From Thiodiazotropha sp040793985 (GTDB lineage Bacteria > Pseudomonadota > Gammaproteobacteria > Chromatiales > Chromatiaceae), in NCBI GenBank assembly GCA_040793985.1, contig JBFNJI010000007.1:62001-126000 (forward strand): a DNA stretch of 64,000 nt. Reading direction: 5' to 3'. Shown one piece after another: positions 8,402-22,441 of the stretch. The position numbers and the translations under genes were made by a program. How positions within the stretch are numbered: the stretch's first letter is position 1; each line of letters opens with the position of its first letter. The notes beneath the pieces were generated by a model. It had not been told where the DNA came from and did no database searches. It saw only the letters and a program-made list of their open reading frames with translations.

Positions 8402-9853
8402 TTACCAGCGCGGCAGATCGGTCGTGCCCATCAGGTACTCATCCGCCGCACGGGCAGCCTGACGGCCCTCCCGTATCGCCCAGACAACCAGGGACTGTCC
8501 ACGACGCATGTCACCGGCGGTAAACACACCGTCGATGGAGGTCTTGTAGGCATTTGCACCATCCGTCGCCGCCTTAACATTGCCGCGACCGTCCAGCTCC
8601 ACACCAAGCTCCTCTAGCAGGCCCTCGTGAACCGGATGGACAAATCCCATGGCCAGGGTAACCAGTTCTGCCTTGAGTTCGAATTCGGAGCCGGCGACCT
8701 CGCTCATTTTCCAGTTGCCGCTCTCATCCTTCTCCCATTCGACCCTGATGCAGCGTACCCCGGCGAGGTTGCCCTGACCATCGTCAAGAAACGCCTTGGT
8801 GGCAACCTGCCACATGCGCTCGCAGCCCTCCTCCTGGGAACTGGAGGTACGCATCTTGTTCGGCCAGTTGGGCCAGGTCGTGCCTTTCTCCTCCCGCTCG
8901 GGGGGTTTCGGCAGAATCTCCAACTGGGTGACCGAAGCGGCACCATGACGGTTCGAGGTGCCGATGCAGTCCGATCCCGTATCACCGCCACCGATCACCA
9001 CGACATGCTTGCCTTCAGCGGAGATAAAGTTGTCGACCTTGTCGCCCTGTACCCGGTGACTATTGCTGCGGAGAAAATCCATGGCAAAGTGAACGCCATT
9101 TAATTCACGCCCCGGAACCGGCAGATCGCGGGGCTTCTCGGCGCCACCGGTGAGCAGCACAGCATCAAACTCATCGATCAGCGCCTTGCCGGATATATCG
9201 ACACCGATATGCACACTGGTCTTGAACTCGACGCCCTCGGTGCGCATCTGTGCCATGCGACGGTCGATGACTTTCTTATCGAGCTTGAAGTCCGGAATAC
9301 CGTAACGCAACAGACCGCCGATCCGGTTCTGTCTTTCAAACAGCACCACGGCATGCCCCGCGCGGGCAAGTTGTTGCGCGGCTGCCATCCCGGCCGGTCC
9401 GGACCCGACAACCGCAACACGCTTACCGCTCTTGTGATCGGAAATCTGCGGTTTGACCCAACCCTCGCTCCAGGCCTTTTCGATGATGCTGTACTCAATG
9501 GTCTTGATGGTCACGGGCTCATCTTCCAGGTTCAGCGTGCAAGCCGCCTCACAGGGAGCGGGACAGATACGCCCGGTGAATTCAGGGAAGTTGTTGGTGC
9601 TGTGCAGGACATCGATCGCCGCACGCCAATCACCGCGATAGACCAGATCGTTCCAGTCCGGAATGATGTTGTTTACCGGACATCCGTTATGGCAAAAAGG
9701 GATGCCGCAATCCATGCAGCGCGCACCCTGCTGACTGACATTCTCCTCACTCAGCGGAATCACGAACTCGTTATAGTGAATTATACGATCCGCCACCGGC
9801 GCATAGGTCCTATCCTGCCGAGCAATCTCTTTGAATCCCGTTGGCTTACCCAT
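8402..9853 (-). CDS. gltD: Glutamate synthase (NADPH) small subunit
   Basis: A 483-residue flavoprotein that takes electrons from NADPH and passes them to the large subunit GltB. The N-terminal cysteine cluster (CMDCGIPFCHNGCPVNN, then CPAPCEAAC) binds two 4Fe-4S centres; an FAD-binding GSGPAGMAAAQ lies near residue 150 and an NADP-binding GGGDTGSDCIG near 290. Its ATG lies two bases after the gltB stop with a GGGGAG nine bases upstream inside the gltB end, so the two are one operon. Ammonia assimilation as glutamate is the expected role. Confidence 0.97.
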   Translation of the reverse strand: MGKPTGFKEIARQDRTYAPVADRIIHYNEFVIPLSEENVSQQGARCMDCGIPFCHNGCPVNNIIPDWNDLVYRGDWRAAIDVLHSTNNFPEFTGRICPAPCEAACTLNLEDEPVTIKTIEYSIIEKAWSEGWVKPQISDHKSGKRVAVVGSGPAGMAAAQQLARAGHAVVLFERQNRIGGLLRYGIPDFKLDKKVIDRRMAQMRTEGVEFKTSVHIGVDISGKALIDEFDAVLLTGGAEKPRDLPVPGRELNGVHFAMDFLRSNSHRVQGDKVDNFISAEGKHVVVIGGGDTGSDCIGTSNRHGAASVTQLEILPKPPEREEKGTTWPNWPNKMRTSSSQEEGCERMWQVATKAFLDDGQGNLAGVRCIRVEWEKDESGNWKMSEVAGSEFELKAELVTLAMGFVHPVHEGLLEELGVELDGRGNVKAATDGANAYKTSIDGVFTAGDMRRGQSLVVWAIREGRQAARAADEYLMGTTDLPRW

Positions 9854-9855
9854 CT

Positions 9856-14493
<4,638 letters not shown>

Positions 14494-14917
14494 TACGCAA
14501 ACCTCATTTAGCACACCCCAGCTAGGCAAACACCGCACCCAGGGTTATGCAATAACCTGATACAAGGAGTTCACAGCGACCCGTCAGGTCGCTGGGTTAC
14601 ATCCAGCGGCCTCAGCCAGTCATTGCTCCGGGGGAAATAGCCGCGGAACCTTCATGAGCTGAAGTACCAGAAGACACAGAACATCGTAGGATACTTGAGA
14701 ATTAAATCTCAAGCCAGTCTGGAAATCATCGGACAGGACAGGAAATCGACATAACCCCACAGACAGCAATTGTAATCGCCCAGCAAAAGCTTAACACAGA
14801 TAACTCTTTTAATATCAACGATATGGGGATGTTTTCACGATCAAGGCCAGGGCCTGATGAAAACCATCGGGGCAGCTACCAGGCCCTTTCGCTGAAAAAA
14901 TAGTTAAAGTCCCAGGC
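14494..14917. other. Intergenic stretch upstream of gltB and downstream of the damX-like gene
   Basis: About 420 bp without a supported gene. It should hold the gltB promoter (minus strand) but I cannot point to convincing -35/-10 boxes. Near its right edge is an imperfect inverted repeat (14831-14864) listed separately. Confidence 0.5.
14831..14864 (-). repeat. Imperfect inverted repeat after the damX-like gene
   Basis: Seven-base perfect outer arms (GTTTTCA and TGAAAAC) enclose further pairing (TCA with TGA) around a GGCC-rich loop with small bulges. It lies about 54 bases past the stop of the minus-strand DamX-like gene and could end or stabilise the pil-aro-damX transcript. There is no following T run, so an intrinsic terminator is not established. 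Confidence 0.4.
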
Positions 14918-16597
14918 TCACTGCGCCTGCGAACGCTGCAGCGAGGCAAAAGTCCGCGCCCATACACCCTCTTTCTGAATCGCGGGGGGCAAGCTCGATA
15001 CGGCTTTCTGCGCACGATTTCGATCAGGGAAGTCGCCCCATAATAGTGCATACAATGGCCGGCCATTGCGGTTCATCTTGAAGGTGTGGGTATCGCTGCC
15101 AAGTCGGTTTTTTGCGATATAGCGTTTCAGCGATTCGAGGTTTTCCACTGCAATCAATTGCAATGTGTAGCTGTTGGGCGATCGCGACATCACCCATCCC
15201 AGTGAGGCGTCCTCAGCGGGTTCAACCGATACCGTCACCGGTTCTTTTTCGTCACCTGCGGAAGCGCTCTGCAGAGCGACCTCATCCGGACCGGTATCCG
15301 ACGCAGGAGGCAGCTCCTCTTTTACAACCGCCGCAGGCTCCTGACTCACGTCTGTCGCCCCAGTCTCCTCATTGTCAACCGCAACCGAACCCTCCTCGAC
15401 CACTGCCGTCACGGTATCAGCCTCCCGCTCAACCGCCTCCTCCACGCTCTCCTCGACTGACACTTGCTCCAGGGAATTGTCTTCGACCGTATGCTCTTGC
15501 TCCCGAGTCTCCTCAATGGCAGGCGCTGTTTCATCCACGACAAGGGTATCGGCCATCTCCTGCAATGTCTTTGGCGGCGAGGAGATCTCGATAATCGTGG
15601 CTGGTTCTTCGACAATGAGAGCCCCCACTTCGGCGTGCTCCTCTTCGGAAGTATCCAGAATGGCAGGTGTCGTTGCCTCTGTCCGGGTCATTTTCGCTGG
15701 TGGCGCTTCCCGCTGCGATATTGATGCAGGAGCGGGTAGCGGCTCTATCCCCTTCTCTGCGCGACTTTCTGAAACCGGGGCCGGCTCAGGCTCAAACAAT
15801 GAACGGATCGGCCCCAAAAAAAGCAGCACGAATAGCAACAGTAACAGCGGTACACCGCCGAATAGCAACTGTTTTCTATAACCGCTTAGATTGAAACCCG
15901 CTCTCTTATCATCGCCCTCCTCACCCAACGCATTTAAAATGGCTGTGGTCATCGGACCCGGGTTGCCTTTCGTCTCCCGGTGGATCCGGTTGAGCTTTAT
16001 CTCATCCAGGGCCAATTGATCAGACAGGCCTTCATTCTTAATGAGAAAGAGCATGTAAGCCGTCGTCTCCTGACGTGTCAGTAACGGCATATCGATAACC
16101 TGAATCGCCTGCGGCGACATGATCTGCAGCTGTGGGGTCGAAAGCAACAGATCGATCTGCTCATCGGCAAAGAGCACAATGCTAACCAGGCGCACTCCAT
16201 CCAGCTGACGCTCGAAGAGCCTCAGCAGGGTGATAAGGCTGGTTGGCGGCAACATCTGCGCATCGTCCACCAGCAACACAGGTATACGCCCCCGCTTGCG
16301 TAACACCTCAAACCTATCCACCAGACGCTGCAGCAATTCACCCGCGATATCCGGCAGACCGCAACAGCGTGCAATGGTCGCGAGAAGACGCTCCGGCTGC
16401 ATGGTGGGGTCGGCTTCGAAGTGGCAAACTGACCAGTTCTCCGGCGCCAGCTGCTGAATCCTCGATGCCAGAACAGTCTTGCCGACACCGGAAGGGCCCC
16501 TGACCAGAGGAACCAGTTCGCTGTTCTCGATCAGATGACGTACCAGATCGAGGCGAGCGCTGATCTCCGTGGTTGAAAAATAGTCGTAGTCAGACAT
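14918..16597 (-). CDS. damX: AAA+ ATPase with C-terminal SPOR domain, DamX-like
   Basis: About 559 residues; the start at 16597 has GGGGGAG seven bases upstream. Residues 1-230 form an ExeA-type AAA+ domain (Walker A GPSGVGKT at 34-41, Walker B VLLVDDAQ at 107-114). A hydrophobic segment at about 244-264 spans the inner membrane, followed by an acidic, Glu/Val-rich periplasmic stalk of about 200 residues and a SPOR domain (about 475-555), which binds denuded peptidoglycan at the division septum. Position directly after aroK-aroB is that of E. coli damX, a cell-division protein; E. coli DamX lacks the full ATPase domain. Joint control with the pilus and aro genes is likely. Confidence 0.88.
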   Translation of the reverse strand: MSDYDYFSTTEISARLDLVRHLIENSELVPLVRGPSGVGKTVLASRIQQLAPENWSVCHFEADPTMQPERLLATIARCCGLPDIAGELLQRLVDRFEVLRKRGRIPVLLVDDAQMLPPTSLITLLRLFERQLDGVRLVSIVLFADEQIDLLLSTPQLQIMSPQAIQVIDMPLLTRQETTAYMLFLIKNEGLSDQLALDEIKLNRIHRETKGNPGPMTTAILNALGEEGDDKRAGFNLSGYRKQLLFGGVPLLLLLFVLLFLGPIRSLFEPEPAPVSESRAEKGIEPLPAPASISQREAPPAKMTRTEATTPAILDTSEEEHAEVGALIVEEPATIIEISSPPKTLQEMADTLVVDETAPAIEETREQEHTVEDNSLEQVSVEESVEEAVEREADTVTAVVEEGSVAVDNEETGATDVSQEPAAVVKEELPPASDTGPDEVALQSASAGDEKEPVTVSVEPAEDASLGWVMSRSPNSYTLQLIAVENLESLKRYIAKNRLGSDTHTFKMNRNGRPLYALLWGDFPDRNRAQKAVSSLPPAIQKEGVWARTFASLQRSQAQ

Positions 16598-16623
16598 GCC
16601 AGCACTCCCCCTTGAAGCGGCTA

Positions 16624-17715
16624 TCAACTACCGTATTGAGACAAGGTTTCATTCAGATTATGCATCTCAAATCCATCCGTTACCAAGGAACTGCCTATAT
16701 CCCTCAGGAGTACGAGTCGCAAACGGCCGTCTACCACCTTCTTGTCAACCGCCATCAACTCTAAGAACCGCTCCTTCGTAAGCTCTTTGGGCGGCACAAT
16801 TGGAAGTCCAGCCCGCTCTATCAAACGGAAGATGCGATCACACGCCTGTTCCGACAGCCAGCCTTGGCGCTTCGACATGTCGGCTGCCATGCACATACCC
16901 GTAGCCACCGCTTCACCGTGCAACCACTCGCCATATCCCATTCCAGTCTCGATGGCATGGCCGAAGGTATGACCCAAATTCAACAGTGCCCGTTGACCCG
17001 ACTCCTTTTCGTCAGCTTCAACGACATCGGCCTTGCATCTGCATGACCGCTGAATGGCGTAGGCCAGAGAAACAGGATCACGGGCCAGCAATGCCTCCAT
17101 ATGCTCCTCCAACCATGTAAAAAATTCGGCATCGATGATCAGACCATACTTGATAACCTCCGCCAGCCCGGATGAGAGCTGCCTGTCATCCAGGGTAATC
17201 AGCGTCGACGTGTCGGCGAGCACCAGGCGCGGCTGGTAGAAGGCACCGATCATATTCTTGCCCAGGAGGTGGTTGACACCGGTCTTGCCACCCACAGACG
17301 AATCGACCTGTGATAGCAGTGTAGTGGGAACCTGGATGAAGTCCACGCCACGTTGATAGGTTGCTGCTGCAAATCCCGTCATATCGCCGATAACGCCCCC
17401 ACCGAGTGCGATCAGCGTCGATTTTCTGCTGAAACGCGCCTTCAGCAAGGCGGTATAGATACGGTTCAAAATCTCGAGCGTCTTATACTCTTCACCGTCG
17501 GGCAGGACACAACTCTTGACCTCGAAACCCGACAAGGCCTCGAGCGTTTTATCCAGATAGAGGGGTGCAATCGTCTCATTGGTAACAACCATCACCTGGC
17601 TACCACGAATGCACTCCCTGTAGTACTGCGCCTCGGCATAGACCCCTTCACCGATAAAAATCGGGTAGCTCCTATCGCCCAGATCCACGTCCAGTTTGCA
17701 CTCACATTTACTCAA
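16624..17715 (-). CDS. aroB: 3-dehydroquinate synthase
   Basis: A 363-residue enzyme of the shikimate pathway that closes DAHP to 3-dehydroquinate using NAD and a divalent metal. Visible family motifs are GGGVIGDMTGFAAATYQRG, SQVDSSVGGKTGVNH and the metal-binding GHTFGHAIE with a downstream HGEAVATGM. The most likely start is a TTG at 17715: AGGA stands eight bases upstream and no ATG exists in frame near the N-terminus; a GTG at 17688 is the alternative. It sits between aroK and the damX-like gene, 26 bases from the latter, as in E. coli. Confidence 0.96.
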   Translation of the reverse strand: MSKCECKLDVDLGDRSYPIFIGEGVYAEAQYYRECIRGSQVMVVTNETIAPLYLDKTLEALSGFEVKSCVLPDGEEYKTLEILNRIYTALLKARFSRKSTLIALGGGVIGDMTGFAAATYQRGVDFIQVPTTLLSQVDSSVGGKTGVNHLLGKNMIGAFYQPRLVLADTSTLITLDDRQLSSGLAEVIKYGLIIDAEFFTWLEEHMEALLARDPVSLAYAIQRSCRCKADVVEADEKESGQRALLNLGHTFGHAIETGMGYGEWLHGEAVATGMCMAADMSKRQGWLSEQACDRIFRLIERAGLPIVPPKELTKERFLELMAVDKKVVDGRLRLVLLRDIGSSLVTDGFEMHNLNETLSQYGS

Positions 17716-17737
17716 CTATCTGATCCTGTATAAGTTT

Positions 17738-18259
17738 TTAGTTCTGTATCTTATCAAGAAGCTTGCGGATATCCTGAACCACGGATTGGGTATTCCGTCC
17801 TTCCGTACTCACTACTATATCAGCTGTCTGCCGATAGAGCGGATCACGTAGCGCCATCAACTCCTCGAGCTTTCCCAGCGGATCGGGAGTACTCAAAAGC
17901 GGTCTGTTCTTGTCTCTGTGGGTACGCTCAAATTGCTGGCGAACTGAGCAATGCAGATAGATAACCATGCCCCTGGAAGAGAGCAGACTACGGTTCTCTT
18001 CACGCATCACCACGCCGCCGCCCGTAGCAAGCACTATACCGTCACGCGCAGTCAAGTCATCGATTACCGTGCTCTCGCGCTGACGAAATCCACTCTCTCC
18101 CTCAAATTCAAAAATTGTCGGAATATCTACGCCGGTTCTACGCTGTATCTCATGATCGGAGTCGACGAAATCCATACGGAAGTACTCCGCAAGCTGCCTG
18201 CCCACAGTTGTCTTGCCCGCACCCATCGGCCCGATCAGAAAGAGATTTTTTAAACCCAT
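17738..18259 (-). CDS. aroK: Shikimate kinase
   Basis: A 173-residue P-loop kinase. Walker A is GPMGAGKTTVG near the N-terminus; the shikimate-binding DSD (FVDSDHEIQRR) and the GGG loop (LATGGGVVMRE) are present, and the lid has RPLL. It phosphorylates shikimate with ATP. It lies 22 bases upstream of aroB on the same strand; a terminator separates it from pilQ, so it probably has its own promoter in the roughly 200 bases before its start. Confidence 0.96.
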   Translation of the reverse strand: MGLKNLFLIGPMGAGKTTVGRQLAEYFRMDFVDSDHEIQRRTGVDIPTIFEFEGESGFRQRESTVIDDLTARDGIVLATGGGVVMREENRSLLSSRGMVIYLHCSVRQQFERTHRDKNRPLLSTPDPLGKLEELMALRDPLYRQTADIVVSTEGRNTQSVVQDIRKLLDKIQN

Positions 18260-18453
18260 GAATAATTTGCCGCCGTCTTTAACTGAATGAGCCCGCCAGT
18301 TGGTCTATTTATTTACGATATTGAGAAAGAACTGCATCATCCGTTTTCAGTTTTTTCGACTCTTCCCACTCGCTGGGCGTGGATGACAGATAACCTACCA
18401 AGTCGGCGCTCAAAGATTATAGCGCGGAGTATCGCAAACAGTCCCTAATCGAC

Positions 18454-18487
18454 CAAATAAAAAAAGGCGCACCCGATGGTGCGCCTT
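18454..18487 (-). terminator. Intrinsic terminator after pilQ
   Basis: Ten-base perfect arms (AAGGCGCACC and GGTGCGCCTT, 18464-18487) around a four-base CGAT loop. Read on the minus strand the hairpin is followed by a T run (18463 downward). It lies 23 bases after the pilQ stop and should end the pilMNOPQ transcript. Confidence 0.9.
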
Positions 18488-18509
18488 GATAACAGTATCG
18501 GAGAATCGA

Positions 18510-20726
18510 TCAACGAACCGTAAGCGTCTCCTTAAGGATCTTCGGTGTAACGAAAATCAACAGCTCATTGTTGTTATCGATGTTCTCATTGCGCCTGAAG
18601 AGCACACCCGCATAGGGAATATCTCCGAAGAACGGCACCTTTTCGGTATTTTTCTGCTTGGTTCTTTCAAATACACCGCCCAGCACTACGGTTTCGCCGT
18701 TATCCACCAGGACAGTAGTCTCGATCTCTCTCGTATCGATGGGAGGCACACCCAGAACAGACCTGGAGAAATCCGGGTTGTCCTTGTTGATGACCAGGTC
18801 CATCCGAACCCTGTCATCCGGTGTGATGTGTGGTGTCACATCGAGTTTGAGCAACGCCTCTTTGAAGGCCACCTTGGTCGCTCCACTGGATGTCGCTTCC
18901 TGATAGGGAATTTCAACACCCTGCTTGATGCTGGCCTGGGTCTGATCCGATGTAATCACCCGGGGACTCGAGATCAGCTCGCCTCGGCCCTCCGTCTGCA
19001 TCGCCGTCAATTCCAACTGAAGCAGATAGGTGCCGACTTTCCCAACCAGGAAATTCAACCCCCCTGAGGGTGATGTAACCGGCAGATTGACCATCAACCC
19101 CTCTTGATTTTCACCGCCTTCACTATTGATCTCTATACCGGGGGCAATGCCGAACGAATTATCGAGATGGCCCGGCAGTGCACCGGCCGTAAGGGTGAAG
19201 TTGTCACCGAAAGAACCGTCGAAGTTTGCACCAAACCTGACACCCAGGTCCTTGGCAAAATCGTTGTTGGCGATCACGATTCTCGACTCGATCAAAACCT
19301 GCCTGACGGGTATATCGAGGCGCTGCAGCAGGCGTCGGATATCCTCAAGCTTCGCCGCTGTATCCTGTATCAGCAGCGTATTGGTGCGAATATCCACGGT
19401 GACATTGCCGCGCTCCGAGAGCAGGCGGTTCTCTTCCGATTTCAGCAGCAAAGCCAGATCTTCTGCCTTCGCATAATTGACTTGCACAAAGTCCGATCGC
19501 AGGGGAGCCAGCTCTTCGATCTTTTGCAGGGACTCAAGCTCCAACTGCTCGCGTGCCGCAACCTCTTCGGTGGGCGCCACCATGATGACATTGTCTATCT
19601 GGCGCTTCGACAAGCCTTTGGACTTCAAGATGATATCGAGGGCCTGATCCCAGGGAACATTCTTCAGGCGCAAGGTGATCCTGCCTTCGACCGTATCGCT
19701 TGTGACAAGATTCAGGCCGGTAAAATCAGCGAGCAACTGGAGTACGGCGCGGACCTCGATATCCTGGAAATTAAGAGACAGTCTCTCTCCAGTGAAGATA
19801 AGGCGCTCCTTTTGCAGGGCCTCCTTCTCCTGACGCGACAGCGAGCGTACCTCGACGATGAAGATCTCGTTGGCCTGATAGGCCAGATAATCATACTCGC
19901 CCGTCGGTGAGATCTCGATTTTCACGTTCTCACCAAACGGTTTTGTCTCCACTCTGGTTATAGGCGTGGCGAAATCCATTACATCCAGGGACTGCACCAG
20001 CGAGGCATCAACATTGGTCTTGAAGGCCTCCACAACGATCTTGCCGCCCTCCTCTCGCACATCCACCGGGGTTGTGGTATTGCTCAGTGTAATCATCACC
20101 CGCCCCTCGCCTGTCTCACCGCGGCGGAAATCAACATTGGTGATGGCGTAGCTCTCGGAGCGAACCTCTGTCCCACCAGGTGTCGCCATCGCGGCCTTGG
20201 GGGTTGTCGGAGTGGTCGTGGGGGGGGCTGTCGGAGCAACCTTGGGTGCTTTCGCGACAACCGAGGAGCCAATCCCTTTATTGCTCACGTCAAGGGTGAC
20301 CAGAACATCCGAGCCCACCACTTCTGTCTTGTATCCCACCATCGATGTGAGATTTATAACGACCCTGGTGCGGTTACCCGCCTGCAATGCGGTGATACTG
20401 TGTGCCGGCCCTACACCAATCATCTTGGTCTTGTAACCCAGGTCGTTGCTTACACCGGCAAAATCGAGTGATATCCTGGCGGGATTCTCGGTGGTAAAAC
20501 TCGCCGGCTCCACGGCCTGAGCCGACAGGCCTAGAGATATCTGGACCCTGTCGCCGGGCAGTGCGGAAAACTCTATGGATTTGAGGGAGGCCTCGGCATA
20601 CACGATCAGCGGTGCGCACCACAGGATCAAGAACATTATCAGGGTGTTGAACCTCAAGCTCCGGTCCCCTCTCATTTCTGCATGACTTTTCCAGTTGTGT
20701 CTGAGTGCCATTGGCAAACCCCTCAT
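18510..20726 (-). CDS. pilQ: Type IV pilus secretin
   Basis: A 738-residue outer-membrane secretin through which the pilus is extruded. AGAGGA seven bases upstream supports the start at 20726, giving a long basic N-terminus before the signal peptide (hydrophobic core near residues 30-42, then VYA). Domains in order: two AMIN domains that bind peptidoglycan (about 45-140 and 200-300) joined by a Pro/Thr/Ala linker, an STN domain (about 320-385), a secretin N0/N1 domain, and the C-terminal secretin channel beginning with VLIESRIV. It ends a five-gene pil operon and is followed by a strong terminator. Confidence 0.97.
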   Translation of the reverse strand: MRGLPMALRHNWKSHAEMRGDRSLRFNTLIMFLILWCAPLIVYAEASLKSIEFSALPGDRVQISLGLSAQAVEPASFTTENPARISLDFAGVSNDLGYKTKMIGVGPAHSITALQAGNRTRVVINLTSMVGYKTEVVGSDVLVTLDVSNKGIGSSVVAKAPKVAPTAPPTTTPTTPKAAMATPGGTEVRSESYAITNVDFRRGETGEGRVMITLSNTTTPVDVREEGGKIVVEAFKTNVDASLVQSLDVMDFATPITRVETKPFGENVKIEISPTGEYDYLAYQANEIFIVEVRSLSRQEKEALQKERLIFTGERLSLNFQDIEVRAVLQLLADFTGLNLVTSDTVEGRITLRLKNVPWDQALDIILKSKGLSKRQIDNVIMVAPTEEVAAREQLELESLQKIEELAPLRSDFVQVNYAKAEDLALLLKSEENRLLSERGNVTVDIRTNTLLIQDTAAKLEDIRRLLQRLDIPVRQVLIESRIVIANNDFAKDLGVRFGANFDGSFGDNFTLTAGALPGHLDNSFGIAPGIEINSEGGENQEGLMVNLPVTSPSGGLNFLVGKVGTYLLQLELTAMQTEGRGELISSPRVITSDQTQASIKQGVEIPYQEATSSGATKVAFKEALLKLDVTPHITPDDRVRMDLVINKDNPDFSRSVLGVPPIDTREIETTVLVDNGETVVLGGVFERTKQKNTEKVPFFGDIPYAGVLFRRNENIDNNNELLIFVTPKILKETLTVR

Positions 20727-20742
20727 CTCGAATTCCTCTTGA

Positions 20743-21282
20743 CTATTCCGCCAACGCTAGCGAAGCCTGACGCTCAATATACCCACCAGAACCATCCTGG
20801 ACTATCTCAGTCAATTCGATTCTGTCTTCAGAAATCAGCAAGATACGGCCATGGTTTTGGCCCATGTAATTGCCACTTTTCACCTTGTGTACTGTGCCTT
20901 CCGAGGTCTTAACCAATCCCCAAGTGGCCCCAATCTGCTCAAGCGTGCCAACCATCCGTATGGAATCAAGCGGATAGGTTTCGAGCTCCTCTTTACGCCG
21001 ATTGAAATCAGGCCTGATACCACTCCCCGCAACACTCGCCGTTTCCGCCTGATCGCCAAACATATCGATAAACGGGTTTCTACGCCCCGTATCGGTGTAG
21101 ATGAACGTTTCTATCTGCTGGATTTCCGGCAGCGGTTCGATACGACCGGGAGGTTGTGCCTTCTGCTGCGAGACAAATCCCCGCAGCTCATCCAGATTCG
21201 GATTTGCACACCCGGAAAGCGCGGCAATAGAAACAAGAATTAGAGGCCACAGGACCCTGTCGTTGAGAACACGCATACTCAT
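20743..21282 (-). CDS. pilP: Type IV pilus assembly lipoprotein PilP
   Basis: A 179-residue inner-membrane lipoprotein with a lipobox (LSGC, Cys at about 25) after a short signal peptide. The C-terminal half (TLEQIGATWGLVKTSEGTVHKVKSGNYMGQNHG) is the HR domain that contacts the PilQ N0 domain. It overlaps pilO by four bases at its start and precedes pilQ by 16 bases, as expected for the alignment complex PilMNOP. Confidence 0.96.
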   Translation of the reverse strand: MSMRVLNDRVLWPLILVSIAALSGCANPNLDELRGFVSQQKAQPPGRIEPLPEIQQIETFIYTDTGRRNPFIDMFGDQAETASVAGSGIRPDFNRRKEELETYPLDSIRMVGTLEQIGATWGLVKTSEGTVHKVKSGNYMGQNHGRILLISEDRIELTEIVQDGSGGYIERQASLALAE

Positions 21283-21884
21283 TGACCTTCCTCATCTTCA
21301 TCAAGGTAGCGATATGTCTTTGCTGTCGCCTCCATGAGCAGATCAGCATTCGCATCCTCTTTGGCGACCCTGCTTATCTTGACATCGTGTATCGTCACTA
21401 TTCGCGGCAAAGCTGCCAAGCCACTGATAAAATGGCCAAATTCATGGTATTGACCATTCACTTTAACCTGTATCGGGAGCTCTGCGTAAAACTCTCTCGG
21501 CACCTCTTCCTGGGGCTTGAACAGTTCGAACTCCAGACCAGAGGCGAGACCGGTCTGGGACACATCCACCAGCAACTCTGCCACCTCGGTCTTATCGGGG
21601 AGTTGCCTCAACATGGTGCCGAAAGACTGTTTCATCTCTTCCAACTGCTTTCGATAGGCCTCAAGATTCGATGCCTTTTTCTGCTTTTTCGAAAAATCCG
21701 CACGTAGCTCCTGCTCCTTCTTCTCAACCTTTTCCAAGCTGTTTATGTCACTCTCTACAACCATGTAATAACCGGCCGCCAGGACGATGATTGCAGCCAA
21801 TATGACCACAACGACCTTGATCGGCATCGGCCAAACACCGACATTGTTAAAATCGAGTTCACCGAGATCTTCTAAAATACTCAT
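21279..21884 (-). CDS. pilO: Type IV pilus inner-membrane protein PilO
   Basis: A 201-residue bitopic protein: short cytoplasmic N-terminus, one membrane helix at about 24-45, a coiled coil (about 50-100) and a ferredoxin-like periplasmic domain. It pairs with PilN to link the cytoplasmic PilM ring to PilP/PilQ. Both ends overlap neighbouring pil genes by four bases, indicating tight translational coupling. Confidence 0.96.
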   Translation of the reverse strand: MSILEDLGELDFNNVGVWPMPIKVVVVILAAIIVLAAGYYMVVESDINSLEKVEKKEQELRADFSKKQKKASNLEAYRKQLEEMKQSFGTMLRQLPDKTEVAELLVDVSQTGLASGLEFELFKPQEEVPREFYAELPIQVKVNGQYHEFGHFISGLAALPRIVTIHDVKISRVAKEDANADLLMEATAKTYRYLDEDEEGQ

Positions 21885-22441
21885 TCTTCGGCCTCCGCGT
21901 TCTGGGAGGTTTGTTTCACCATAAGTTTGAAATTGCTATACCCGGTGCCCGTCTTCTCCTTGCTCTGAATGAAAACCAGCGCAGGTTTCTCCAGCCACTC
22001 GGAATCATCGACGTTACGCATCATTGAGGATACGCGAGCATTCGACTGCGCCTGCCCACTGAATGTGACCGAGGCACCCTTTTGTTCGATTTCATCGAGG
22101 AAAACCCCATCCGGGAGTGTGGCGACTATTTCGTCAAACAGGTGGACCACCTGCGGCCTGCTACTCTGCAACTCTTGGATGATATTCATTCTGGCCAGGA
22201 GATTCTGCTTGGTCTTGTCAAGATCCTTTATCTCGCGGATATCCTTCTCCACGGCCTTTATCTCTTTGGTCAAGAAATCGTTACGTGCCTTTTGCGCGCT
22301 AATCTGGCTCTGGATAAGCTGATGGACACCGAAAACCACCAGTGCGGCGAACAGCGCTCCCGCCAGCACCATCAGCCCGAATTCCTTCTGACGCTCTTTG
22401 CGTTCCGCTTCTCGCCATGGGAGTAGGTTTATTCGCGCCAT
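21881..22441 (-). CDS. pilN: Type IV pilus inner-membrane protein PilN
   Basis: A 186-residue protein opening with MARINLLPWRE, the conserved peptide that docks in the PilM groove, then one membrane helix (about 22-42), a coiled coil and a periplasmic domain. It dimerises with PilO. The gene overlaps pilO by four bases and touches pilM at a single base. Confidence 0.97.
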   Translation of the reverse strand: MARINLLPWREAERKERQKEFGLMVLAGALFAALVVFGVHQLIQSQISAQKARNDFLTKEIKAVEKDIREIKDLDKTKQNLLARMNIIQELQSSRPQVVHLFDEIVATLPDGVFLDEIEQKGASVTFSGQAQSNARVSSMMRNVDDSEWLEKPALVFIQSKEKTGTGYSNFKLMVKQTSQNAEAEE

